Below are positions 1-6,316 of a stretch of 6,316 nt of DNA, in pieces. Under the pieces are notes generated by a model. It worked only from the letters and a program-made list of their open reading frames with translations, searched no databases and had not been told where the DNA came from. Position 1 is the stretch's first letter, and the number at the start of each line of letters is the position of its first letter. The position numbers and the translations under genes are program-made. The stretch spans positions 1 through 6,316 of the forward strand of contig CAMENQ010000145.1 in assembly GCA_945928585.1 (NCBI GenBank). The letters are read 5' to 3'. Source of the stretch: an uncultured Roseburia sp. (GTDB taxonomy: Bacteria; Bacillota; Clostridia; Lachnospirales; Lachnospiraceae).

Positions 1-74
1 AGCCGGCCCGGCACCTTGAAGCACCCCGAAAATGAAACCATAACACCTCAAGGCTCAACTCCCCCACCCACTTT
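1..74. other. GC-rich non-coding upstream segment
   Basis: No credible gene lies here. Composition is unlike the rest of the window: about 41 of the first 70 bases are G or C, whereas 71-180 has about 29 of 110. Bases 2-12 form a perfect short inverted repeat, GCCGG-C-CCGGC. CCTTGA at 14-19 and TCAAGG at 48-53 are complementary but far apart. Frame 1 is open from base 1 to a stop at 94-96, but the peptide is proline-rich, resembles no family I know, and its end runs into the Pho-box region. It may be the tail of an upstream intergenic region or of a neighbouring gene's end. No function is assigned. Confidence 0.4.
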
Positions 75-174
75 ATTTAACGTGGATTTAACATAACCCC
101 CGTTTCAGATTTAACATACCTTCTATATATTATCCCTTGTAAATCAGAAAAAGATTTAACAAAAGGATTTAACA
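74..174 (+). promoter_or_regulatory. Pho-box array upstream of pstS (five ATTTAAC elements)
   Basis: The 9-mer GATTTAACA occurs four times, at 85-93, 108-116, 153-161 and 166-174, and a variant TATTTAACG sits at 74-82. Start-to-start distances are 11, 23, 45 and 13 nt. The TTAACA core matches the TT(A/T/C)A(C/T)A repeat that the phosphate regulator PhoP recognises in Bacillus, where copies are spaced about 11 nt apart; the first pair here has exactly that spacing. The position directly before pstS, in an operon that encodes its own PhoB/PhoP-type regulator, supports phosphate-starvation control. The repeats are seen directly; PhoP binding is inferred. The two proximal copies end only 5 nt before the pstS Shine-Dalgarno sequence, so they may lie downstream of the transcription start. 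Confidence 0.75.
103..133 (+). promoter_or_regulatory. Candidate pst operon promoter
   Basis: The AT-rich run TATATATTAT at 124-133 offers a -10 element, either TATATT (126-131) or TATTAT (128-133). A weak -35 match, TTTCAG (103-108), stands 17 nt before TATATT. The Pho box at 108-116 overlaps the -35 to -10 interval, as expected when a response regulator compensates for a poor -35. Transcription would begin near 138-141, giving a leader of roughly 55 nt that contains the two proximal boxes. Choice of -10 is uncertain; the weak -35 fits an activator-dependent promoter. Confidence 0.4.
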
Positions 175-193
175 TTTTTAGGAGGAAATCAAA

Positions 194-1081
194 ATGAAAA
201 AAAGTAAAAAGGTTTTAGCAATGCTTCTTGCAGCTACAACAATAGTAGGATGCTTTACAGGTTGTGGCAAGGAAGAATCATCAGACGGTGACACAGCGTC
301 AAAGGACATTTATGTAATATCAAGAGAGGAAAGCTCAGGTACAAGAGGAGCCTTTATTGAACTTACAGGAGTTCAGCAGAAGGATGCAGATGGAAACAAG
401 GTTGATAAGACTGTATCTACAGCTGAAATAACACAGAGTACAGCAGTTATGATTACTACAGTACAGGGAAATGAAGCAGCTATCGGTTACATATCATTAG
501 GCTCACTTGATACAAGCAAGGTAAAGGCACTTAAGGTAGACGGTGCAGAAGCAACTGTAGAAAATGTAAAGAGCGGTGCATACAAGCTTGCAAGACCATT
601 TAATATTGCAGTAAAGGAAGATGCAAGTGATGCAGCAAAGGATTTTATGAGCTATGTATTAAGTACAGAAGGTCAGGCAATCGTACAGGATGAGGGTTAC
701 ATTCCTTTAGATGATACAAAGGCATATGAGAAATCAGATGCTAAGGGTAAAATAGTAGTAGGCGGATCATCTTCAGTAGGACCTGTTATGGAAGCTATAA
801 TAGCTGAATTTAAGAAAGTAAATACAGATATAACAGTAGAATTAAATGTAACAGATTCTTCAACAGGTATGACAGGTACTATAGACGGAACACTTGATAT
901 AGGTATGGCATCAAGAGAACTTAAGGACAGCGAACTTGAAAAGGGACTTATACCAACAAAGATAGCTACAGATGGTATTGCTGTTATAGTAAATAAGGAA
1001 AATTCTGTAAGCGAGATTACTACAGAGCAGATAATGAAGATTTATACAGGTGAAATTACAAACTGGGGAGACGTAAAATAA
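194..1081 (+). CDS. pstS: Phosphate-binding lipoprotein PstS, apparently circularly permuted
   Basis: Extracytoplasmic phosphate receptor of the Pst ABC importer, 295 residues. A basic N-terminus and hydrophobic stretch (residues 7-19) lead to a lipobox FTGC with lipidated Cys24 (Cys20 is a less likely alternative). Residues 38-172 contain VISREESSGTRGAF (41-54; the SGTR phosphate-binding loop), AIGYISL (96-102), ARPFNIAV (133-140) and GYIPL (168-172). Residues 186-295 contain VVGGSSSVGPVME (188-200), DSSTGM (221-226), DIGMASRELKD (235-245), DGIAVIVN (260-267) and IYTGEITNWGDVK (283-295). In canonical PstS the second block comes first, so the order is swapped. The start is firm: AGGAGG at 180-185, 8 nt before ATG. 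Lysine is mostly AAG (21 AAG, 7 AAA), unlike pstC, consistent with high expression. The stop is 1 nt before pstC. Family assignment is confident; permutation is inferred from motif order. Confidence 0.93.
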   Translation: MKKSKKVLAMLLAATTIVGCFTGCGKEESSDGDTASKDIYVISREESSGTRGAFIELTGVQQKDADGNKVDKTVSTAEITQSTAVMITTVQGNEAAIGYISLGSLDTSKVKALKVDGAEATVENVKSGAYKLARPFNIAVKEDASDAAKDFMSYVLSTEGQAIVQDEGYIPLDDTKAYEKSDAKGKIVVGGSSSVGPVMEAIIAEFKKVNTDITVELNVTDSSTGMTGTIDGTLDIGMASRELKDSELEKGLIPTKIATDGIAVIVNKENSVSEITTEQIMKIYTGEITNWGDVK

Positions 1082-1082
1082 T

Positions 1083-2012
1083 ATGAAAGAAAAGCTGATG
1101 AAAATAGTTTTTCTGGCAGCAGCGTGTGTATCCATTGTCATAATAGTTATAATGTGTCTGTTCCTATTTGGCAGTGGAATCCCAACCATTAAGGAAATCG
1201 GAGTTTTCGATTTCCTTTTTGGCAAAGTCTGGAGTCCGGGAAACAATATATATGGAATATTACCATTTATTGTGGGCAGTATATATGTAACTATCGGAGC
1301 TATTATTGTAGGAGTACCTATAGGATTACTTACTGCCATATATATGGCAAAATTTTGCAACAGTAAATTATACAGGATAATAAAGCCGGCTGTAAATCTT
1401 ATGGCAGGAATACCATCCATAGTATATGGATTTTTTGGACTGTGGGTTATTGTTCCTATTATGAGAGATTTGTTTGGAGGCGGTGGTAAAAGCATACTTA
1501 CAGCGTCTATACTTTTAGGCATAATGATTCTTCCTACTATTATAAATACCGCTGAAACTTCCATAAGAGCCGTTCCTGAAAGCTATTATGAAGGCTCGCT
1601 GGCACTTGGGGCAACCCATGAGAGAAGTGTGTTTGTTGCAGTAGTTCCGGCAGCAAAGTCAGGTATATTGGCAGGAGTAATACTTGGTATAGGCAGAGCA
1701 ATAGGAGAGACGATGGCACTTATAATGATAGCCGGAAATCAGACTGTTATGCCTACAAGTATATTTAATGGAGTAAGAACACTTACCGGAAATATAGTAA
1801 TGGAAATAGGTTATGCAACAGATCTTCACAGGGATGCACTTATAGCTACAGGTGTAGTACTGTTTGTATTTATACTTATAATAAACTCGCTGTTCTCTCT
1901 GGTAAATAAAAAAGAAAGTGATACCTCAAAAACTAAAAAGCTGTCACTCAGAAAAAAACATAAAGCACCTGAAAGTATAACCGGACAGGCTGTTGAAAGG
2001 CTTGGTGAATAA
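1083..2012 (+). CDS. pstC: Phosphate ABC transporter permease PstC
   Basis: Inner-membrane channel subunit of the Pst importer, pairing with PstA and docking on PstB; 309 residues. Hydrophobic segments are visible around residues 8-30, 58-88, 105-128, 137-155, 195-218 and 252-273, the usual six-helix MetI-like permease pattern. Family marks include LMAGIPSIVYGFFGLW (106-121), the cytoplasmic EAA loop at about 170-198 (EGSLALGATHERSVF, then VVPAAKSGILAG), and GIGRAIGETMA (202-212). The protein ends in an extra basic cytoplasmic tail of about 35 residues (275-309) rich in Lys, Arg and Ser. Start ATG 1083 follows the pstS stop by one base in the string TAATATG; GGGGAG (1065-1070) lies 12 nt upstream inside pstS, so translation is probably coupled. 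Lysine is mainly AAA. Confidence 0.95.
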   Translation: MKEKLMKIVFLAAACVSIVIIVIMCLFLFGSGIPTIKEIGVFDFLFGKVWSPGNNIYGILPFIVGSIYVTIGAIIVGVPIGLLTAIYMAKFCNSKLYRIIKPAVNLMAGIPSIVYGFFGLWVIVPIMRDLFGGGGKSILTASILLGIMILPTIINTAETSIRAVPESYYEGSLALGATHERSVFVAVVPAAKSGILAGVILGIGRAIGETMALIMIAGNQTVMPTSIFNGVRTLTGNIVMEIGYATDLHRDALIATGVVLFVFILIINSLFSLVNKKESDTSKTKKLSLRKKHKAPESITGQAVERLGE

Positions 2013-2013
2013 T

Positions 2014-2916
2014 ATGGATATTTCGGTAAATGAAAACAGAAATGAAAATGTAAACGAAAAGAGAATAAAGCCAAAATTTAAGGTAAAGCTGTCAGGCTCA
2101 TTTTTACTCAGGTGGCTTGTAAAAATTGCAGCATTTATCACTGTTGGTATATTGGTAGGTCTGATAGCCTATATACTTATCATGGGTATACCAAATCTTA
2201 ACGCTGATTTCTTTTCGTGGGAATACACTCCGGATAACTGTTCCGTTATGCCGGCGATAATAAATACACTTATTATAGTGGGACTTACACTTGTGATGGC
2301 AGTGCCTATAGGAATAGGCAGTGCAATATATATGGTAGAGTATGCCAAAAGAGGAAACAGACTTGTGAAGCTTGTAAGAGTAACAACGGAAACACTGGCA
2401 GGTATACCGTCAATAGTATTCGGTTTGTTTGGATACCTTTGTTTTAATGTGCAGATGGGACTGAAATATTCACTTATAGGAGGTTCGATGACACTTGCAA
2501 TAATGGTACTTCCATCAGTTATGAGAACTACAGAGGAAGCTCTTTTGGCTGTAAATGATTCATATAGAGAAGGAAGCTTTGGACTTGGAGCAGGAAAATT
2601 AAGAACAGTATTTAAGGTGGTACTTCCATCAGCCGTTCCCGGCATACTTTCAGGCGTAATACTTGCTATAGGAAGAATAGTTGGAGAAACTGCAGTTCTT
2701 ATTTTTACGGCAGGTACAATGGCAGCAGTACCGGAAAGCGGTATATTCGGGGCAGGAAGAACAATAGCAGTGCATATGTACCAGCTATTTAATGAAGGCA
2801 GAGACATGGAAGCAGGCTATGCTACCGGCGTAGTACTTATAGTAATGGTTATTATAATAAACGGACTTGCAAATCTTGTTGGCAGAAAAATAAGTAAAGG
2901 AAAAGAAACAAAATAA
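2014..2916 (+). CDS. pstA: Phosphate ABC transporter permease PstA
   Basis: Second membrane channel subunit of the Pst importer, 300 residues from this start. A hydrophilic N-terminal segment (1-28) rich in Asn and Glu precedes a first membrane helix at about 38-58; further helices lie near 80-108, 124-146, 156-170, 208-232 and 275-296. Characteristic stretches are [15 protein letters not shown] (128-142), an EAA loop at about 186-214 ([15 protein letters not shown], then [13 protein letters not shown]) and [17 protein letters not shown] (218-234). I chose ATG 2014, one base after the pstC stop in the same TAATATG arrangement as the pstS/pstC junction, with GGTG at 2004-2007 as a weak ribosome site. 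TTG 1993 would add seven residues and overlap pstC by 20 nt; it is possible but less attractive. Confidence 0.94.
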   Translation: MDISVNENRNENVNEKRIKPKFKVKLSGSFLLRWLVKIAAFITVGILVGLIAYILIMGIPNLNADFFSWEYTPDNCSVMPAIINTLIIVGLTLVMAVPIGIGSAIYMVEYAKRGNRLVKLVRVTTETLAGIPSIVFGLFGYLCFNVQMGLKYSLIGGSMTLAIMVLPSVMRTTEEALLAVNDSYREGSFGLGAGKLRTVFKVVLPSAVPGILSGVILAIGRIVGETAVLIFTAGTMAAVPESGIFGAGRTIAVHMYQLFNEGRDMEAGYATGVVLIVMVIIINGLANLVGRKISKGKETK

Positions 2917-2918
2917 AA

Positions 2919-2939
2919 AAGGAGAAAACAATTTTGGAG
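2919..2939 (+). promoter_or_regulatory. Two overlapping ribosome binding sites at the pstB start
   Basis: AAGGAG at 2919-2924 lies 9 nt before TTG 2934, and GGAG at 2936-2939 lies 9 nt before ATG 2949. The second site begins inside the TTG codon. Both starts are in the same frame and differ by five residues. The first has the better Shine-Dalgarno match, the second the better start codon. Sequence alone does not decide which is used, or whether both are. Confidence 0.55.
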
Positions 2940-3725
2940 ATAGTAAATATGCAGGAAAAAATAAATCCGCCTAAAACTAAATTTCAGATAAGTAATCTTG
3001 ATTTATATTATGGTGAGTTTAAGGCTCTTAAAAACATTAATCTTGAACTTTCCGAAAAGGAAATCACAGCCTTTATAGGACCATCAGGCTGTGGAAAATC
3101 TACATTGCTTAAATCTCTTAACAGAATGAACGATTTAGTGGAAGGCTGTAAAATAGACGGAAAAATTCTTCTGGATGGGGAAGATATATATGATAAGTCA
3201 ATGGATATAAATATTCTCAGAAAAAGAGTAGGTATGGTTTTTCAAAAGCCAAATCCTTTTCCAATGAGTGTATATGATAACATTGCATATGGTCCCAGAA
3301 CACATGGAATAAGAAGAAAGGCAGAGCTTGACGAAATAGTGGAAAATTCATTGAAGAGTGCTGCCATTTGGGATGAGTTAAAGGACAGACTTAAAAAATC
3401 TGCACTTGGTCTTTCAGGAGGACAACAGCAGAGACTTTGCATAGCAAGAGCACTGGCCGTAAAACCAGAGGTGCTTTTAATGGATGAGCCTACAAGTGCT
3501 TTGGATCCTATATCAACATCAAAAATAGAAGACCTTGCAGTTGAGCTGAAAAAGGAGTATACTATTATAATGGTTACCCATAATATGCAGCAGGCAGCAC
3601 GTATTTCAGATAAAACAGCATTCTTTTTGCTGGGACAAGTTATTGAGTTTGATAATACAGAAAAGCTGTTTTCAAATCCAAGTGAAAAGAAAACAGAGGA
3701 TTATATCACAGGAAGGTTTGGTTAA
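2934..3725 (+). CDS. pstB: Phosphate import ATP-binding protein PstB
   Basis: Cytoplasmic ATPase that powers phosphate import through PstC/PstA; 263 residues from TTG 2934, 258 from ATG 2949. All ABC motifs are intact: aromatic A-loop in LDLYYGEF (22-29), Walker [10 protein letters not shown] (49-57), Q-loop Gln104 in VFQKPNPFP (102-110), signature LSGGQQQR (160-167), Walker B VLLMDE (180-185), D-loop SALD (188-191) and switch His216 in VTHNM. LNRMNDL after Walker [15 protein letters not shown] (109-122) and the ending DYITGRFG are typical of PstB rather than other ABC ATPases. It begins 17 nt after pstA. The start is ambiguous because two ribosome sites are present. Length and motifs indicate a full, functional protein. 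Confidence 0.96.
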   Translation: MEIVNMQEKINPPKTKFQISNLDLYYGEFKALKNINLELSEKEITAFIGPSGCGKSTLLKSLNRMNDLVEGCKIDGKILLDGEDIYDKSMDINILRKRVGMVFQKPNPFPMSVYDNIAYGPRTHGIRRKAELDEIVENSLKSAAIWDELKDRLKKSALGLSGGQQQRLCIARALAVKPEVLLMDEPTSALDPISTSKIEDLAVELKKEYTIIMVTHNMQQAARISDKTAFFLLGQVIEFDNTEKLFSNPSEKKTEDYITGRFG

Positions 3726-3730
3726 ATATT

Positions 3731-4378
3731 ATGGGAAACAGATTAGACGATATGCTTGAAAGCTTAAATATTGAACTTATCAGAATGGGAGCCTTATGTG
3801 AGGATGCCATATCTACGGCAACCAATTCACTTATAAAGGATGAAGGTCTGGTAGAAAGGGTTTCTGAGATAGAAAATGAAATAAATGAGATGGAGCGCAA
3901 AATAGAAAATATGTGTATGAAGCTGCTGCTCCGCCAGCAGCCGGTAGCAAGGGATTTGCGTCTTATCTCATCAGCACTTAAAATGATTTCAGACCTTGAA
4001 AGAATAGGTGATCAGGCACTTGACATTTCAGAAATTTCAAAATATATAAACAAAAATCATGGCAAGTATGAAAAACTTGAAAATATGGCAAGAGCAGCCA
4101 TAAAAATGGTTACGGAAAGCATAGATTCCTTTGTAAATAAGGATTTGGAGCTTGCACATAAGGTAATGAATGATGATGACATAGTAGATAATCTTTTCAA
4201 TGATATTAAGGCAGATGTCATTGAAAAAATAAGTCATACAGGAGAGGACGGAGAATACCTTGCAGATGTGCTTATGGTAGCAAAATACTTTGAGAGAATA
4301 GGTGACCATTCCGTAAATGTAGCTGAGTGGGTAGAGTATTCCATTACGGGAGTACACTCCAGATTTGATCAGCAATAA
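3731..4378 (+). CDS. phoU: Phosphate signalling regulator PhoU
   Basis: Cytoplasmic all-helical protein that links the Pst transporter to the PhoR kinase and represses the Pho response when phosphate is plentiful; 215 residues, the normal length. It has the family's tandem three-helix halves. Each half carries the metal-binding ExxxD signature: SDLERIGDQALDI (87-99, Glu90 and Asp94) and YFERIGDHSVNVAEW (186-200, Glu188 and Asp192). LLLRQQPVARDLRLISSALK (65-84) is also diagnostic. It starts 5 nt after the pstB stop; AGGAAGG at 3710-3716 is 14 nt from the ATG, rather far, so coupling to pstB translation is likely. Position between pstB and the two-component genes matches its role as go-between. 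Confidence 0.95.
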   Translation: MGNRLDDMLESLNIELIRMGALCEDAISTATNSLIKDEGLVERVSEIENEINEMERKIENMCMKLLLRQQPVARDLRLISSALKMISDLERIGDQALDISEISKYINKNHGKYEKLENMARAAIKMVTESIDSFVNKDLELAHKVMNDDDIVDNLFNDIKADVIEKISHTGEDGEYLADVLMVAKYFERIGDHSVNVAEWVEYSITGVHSRFDQQ

Positions 4379-4404
4379 ACATAGGAAAGGCAGGAGTTTT
4401 AAAG

Positions 4405-5079
4405 ATGATTTATCTGGTGGAGGATGACAAAAATATAAGGGATTTGGTGGTATATACTTTAAACAGTACAGGGCTAAAAACGGAAGGTTTTGAGTGCGGT
4501 GCTGATTTTTGGGATGCAGTAGAAGAAAATGTACCTAAGCTTATACTTTTAGATATTATGCTGCCGGATGAGAGCGGACTTGATATATTAAAAAATTTAA
4601 GACAAAAAAATACTACAAAGGATTTACCTATCATTATGCTTACTGCAAAGACAAGCGAATATGACAAGGTGGTAGGTCTTGATTCAGGAGCGGATGATTA
4701 TATTGCAAAGCCGTTTGGAATGATGGAGCTTGTGGCAAGAGTAAAGGCACATCTTAGAAGAACCGGAGCTTATGAGGAAAATAAGCAGGAAAAGGAATAT
4801 GTGTCAGGAAAGCTTAAGGTAAATCCGTCAAAGCACAGGGTAACGGTGGATGATAAAGAGGTTGTACTTACATATAAGGAGTTTGAGCTTCTTTGTCTTT
4901 TACTTGAAAACAGAGATGTTGTTTTAACAAGAGATAAAATTTTAAGCAGAATATGGGGTTACAATTTTGACGGAGAGACAAGAACCGTAGATGTTCATAT
5001 CAGAATGCTTCGTCAAAAGCTTGGAGAATGTGGAAATATAATAGAGACCATAAGGGGTATAGGATATAAAATAAGCTAG
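4405..5079 (+). CDS. phoB: OmpR-family response regulator of the phosphate regulon (PhoB/PhoP type)
   Basis: DNA-binding response regulator, 224 residues. The receiver domain (about 1-118) has the acidic pocket Glu6-Asp7-Asp8, phosphoacceptor Asp50 in LLLDIMLPDESG, Thr80 in IIMLTAK and Lys102 in KPFG. A winged-helix output domain follows (about 132-224) with LTYKEFELLCLLLENR (155-170), the recognition region TRTVDVHIRMLRQKL (192-206) and the closing RGIGYKIS. AGGAG at 4392-4396, 8 nt before ATG 4405, gives a firm start. The gene lies 26 nt after phoU and 17 nt before the sensor kinase, so it almost certainly serves phosphate control, presumably by binding the boxes before pstS. Domain type is certain; the name PhoB versus PhoP is convention, and regulation of this operon is inference from context. 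Confidence 0.9.
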   Translation: MIYLVEDDKNIRDLVVYTLNSTGLKTEGFECGADFWDAVEENVPKLILLDIMLPDESGLDILKNLRQKNTTKDLPIIMLTAKTSEYDKVVGLDSGADDYIAKPFGMMELVARVKAHLRRTGAYEENKQEKEYVSGKLKVNPSKHRVTVDDKEVVLTYKEFELLCLLLENRDVVLTRDKILSRIWGYNFDGETRTVDVHIRMLRQKLGECGNIIETIRGIGYKIS

Positions 5080-5096
5080 TTAAGAAGGAAGAAAAT

Positions 5097-6316
5097 ATGA
5101 CAAATAAGCTTAAAACAAAAATATACAGAAATATGTTTCTGATGTCATCAATTTTTATTGTGCTGTCAGCCTGTATATCCATTGTTATTACATATAAAAA
5201 CGTAGAAAAACAAATAGAAAACGGTAATAAGGCTGATGCGGAATATATTGGTTTTTTTATTGAAAAGTACGGCTTGAAAAGCATAGAGGATATTTCAATA
5301 TCCGATGATAGAAGAATTACAATAATCGGAGCAGACGGTATAGTCATATATGACAGTCTTAAACCGGCAGAGGATATGGAAAATCATCTGGAAAGACCGG
5401 AAATTCAAAGTGCCATAAAAAGCGGAACAGGAGTATCAAAGCGAGTCTCAGATACTCTGTCAGAGACATCATATTATTATGCCGTAATGCTTGGCGACGG
5501 CAATATATTAAGAGTAGCAACAACCTCTGATACTGTATATGAAGCCTTTATGTCTGTTGTTCCCCTTATAATAGTTATGTCAGTGGCAACTCTCATTCTG
5601 GCATCTGTTTTATCGGGATATATGACAGGAAATATTGTAAAGCCTATTAACAGGATAGATGCAGGTGAACCGGAAAGCATTATGGTATATGATGAACTGG
5701 CTCCATTCGTATCAAAAATACGTCATCAGAATGAAGTTATAGAAAGACAGATGAAGGACTTAAGAAGAAAAAAGCTTGAGTTTGAGACAATCACGGAAAA
5801 TATGAATGAAGGTCTGATTGTAATAGAAAAAAAAGGACAGGTCATATCATACAACAGCAGTGCCATAAGGCTATTAAACGTAAATTCATCAAACAACGAA
5901 CTTACAAATGTTCTTATATTTAACAGAACCGGCAAATTTGAAGGTGTGGTAAACAGTGCGTTAAGTGGAAAAGCAGATTACTGTAAGCTTACATTTGAAG
6001 ACAGTGTATGCGAGATTATGGCTACACCGGTAATGGATGAGGAAAAGCTAAAGGGAGCAGTTATACTGATAATAGATATTACTGAAAAAGAAAAAAGAGA
6101 AAACTTAAGAAGAGAGTTTTCAGCTAATGTATCCCATGAACTAAAAACACCTCTTACATCAATATCCGGCTATGCAGAAATAATGAAAACAGGCATAGTG
6201 AAAAATGAGGACATGGTCAAATTTGCCAATATTATCTATACCGAAGCAAGAAGACTCATTGACTTAATCGGAGACATAATAAAGGTATCAAAGCTTGACG
6301 AGGAAGATGTGCAGCT
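5097..6316 (+). CDS. phoR: Phosphate sensor histidine kinase PhoR, 3' end beyond window
   Basis: The frame stays open from ATG 5097 to the window end: 406 codons and two further bases, no stop. AAGGAAG at 5085-5091 precedes the ATG by 5 nt. Visible order: short cytoplasmic start, membrane helix at about 12-32, extracytoplasmic sensor segment (33-151), second helix (152-174), a short HAMP-like linker with IVKPINRID (180-188), a coiled stretch to about 228, a PAS domain (about 229-330) and the dimerisation/phosphoacceptor box EFSANVSHELKTPLTSISGY (340-359) with His347. The ATP-binding catalytic domain is missing only because the window ends. The HAMP is degenerate, lacking a clear second helix pattern. 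The enzyme would autophosphorylate and pass phosphate to the regulator encoded just upstream when phosphate is scarce. Kinase identity is firm; the PhoR role rests on neighbours and architecture. Confidence 0.9.
   Translation, partial: MTNKLKTKIYRNMFLMSSIFIVLSACISIVITYKNVEKQIENGNKADAEYIGFFIEKYGLKSIEDISISDDRRITIIGADGIVIYDSLKPAEDMENHLERPEIQSAIKSGTGVSKRVSDTLSETSYYYAVMLGDGNILRVATTSDTVYEAFMSVVPLIIVMSVATLILASVLSGYMTGNIVKPINRIDAGEPESIMVYDELAPFVSKIRHQNEVIERQMKDLRRKKLEFETITENMNEGLIVIEKKGQVISYNSSAIRLLNVNSSNNELTNVLIFNRTGKFEGVVNSALSGKADYCKLTFEDSVCEIMATPVMDEEKLKGAVILIIDITEKEKRENLRREFSANVSHELKTPLTSISGYAEIMKTGIVKNEDMVKFANIIYTEARRLIDLIGDIIKVSKLDEEDVQ

Noticed and set aside
14..53. CCTTGA / TCAAGG inverted repeat as a terminator
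   Set aside because: Six-base arms with a loop of about 28 nt and no following T run; too weak to call.
1..96. Open frame 1 at the left edge as a possible C-terminal tail of an upstream gene
   Set aside because: Only 31 codons, proline-rich, no recognisable motif, and its stop lies within the Pho-box region.
194..1081. pstS as a frameshifted, truncated or fused pseudogene
   Set aside because: Signal peptide, both sets of PstS motifs, normal total length and a good ribosome site are all intact in one frame; only the order of halves is unusual.
911..1564. Long open frame on the - strand (217 codons) across pstS and pstC
   Set aside because: It lies opposite two clear genes, has no ribosome site worth noting, and its protein resembles no family. 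It looks like a by-product of the codon bias of the + strand genes.
1993..2013. TTG 1993 as the pstA start
   Set aside because: It adds only seven residues inside the pstC end; ATG 2014 repeats the TAATATG arrangement of the previous junction and is the better choice.
2169..2807. Long open frame on the - strand (212 codons) opposite pstA
   Set aside because: Entirely antisense to a well-supported permease gene; its Ser/Thr/Ile/Pro-rich composition is what the complement of a hydrophobic AT-rich gene gives.
5097..6316. phoR as a truncated kinase
   Set aside because: The frame is still open at the last base, so the missing catalytic domain is due to the window boundary.
194..6316. A wholly new biological system
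   Set aside because: All seven genes belong to the known Pst/Pho phosphate system in a familiar order; only the PstS layout and the leader architecture stand out.

Overview
The window holds one co-directional high-affinity phosphate uptake and regulation locus on the + strand: pstS - pstC - pstA - pstB - phoU - response regulator (phoB/phoP type) - phoR (cut off by the window end). All seven genes are closely packed, with gaps of 1, 1, 17, 5, 26 and 17 nt using the preferred starts. No terminator or internal promoter is visible, so they probably form one operon that continues past base 6316. The AT-rich coding sequence, heavy use of ATA (Ile) and AGA (Arg), AGGAGG-type ribosome binding sites and a Gram-positive-style lipoprotein PstS all point to a low-GC Firmicute. 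The protein style suggests a clostridial, Lachnospiraceae-like bacterium; this is inference from sequence character, not a database match.

Layout. Bases 1-74 are non-coding and markedly GC-rich (about 59% GC over 1-70). Bases 75-193 are an AT-rich leader carrying five ATTTAAC elements, four of them the identical 9-mer GATTTAACA. The TTAACA core fits the PhoP/Pho-box consensus known from Bacillus, so this is very probably the phosphate-starvation control region. A possible -10 element lies among the boxes. Bases 194-2916 encode the binding lipoprotein and the two permeases, 2934-3725 the ATPase, 3731-4378 PhoU, 4405-5079 the response regulator and 5097-6316 the N-terminal 406 residues of the sensor kinase.

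How the genes work together. PstS captures phosphate at the outer face of the membrane, PstC and PstA form the channel, and PstB drives import with ATP. PhoU couples the transporter's state to the kinase PhoR, which controls the DNA-binding regulator. That regulator presumably binds the boxes ahead of pstS, so the operon would control itself.

The most unusual item is PstS. Its two halves are in the opposite order to canonical PstS: the part that is normally C-terminal (SREESSGTRGAF ... GYIPL) comes first, and the part that is normally N-terminal (GGSSSVGP ... ITNWGDVK) comes last and ends the protein. This looks like a natural circular permutation. Otherwise the locus is a conventional pst-pho operon; I found no sign of a wholly new system.
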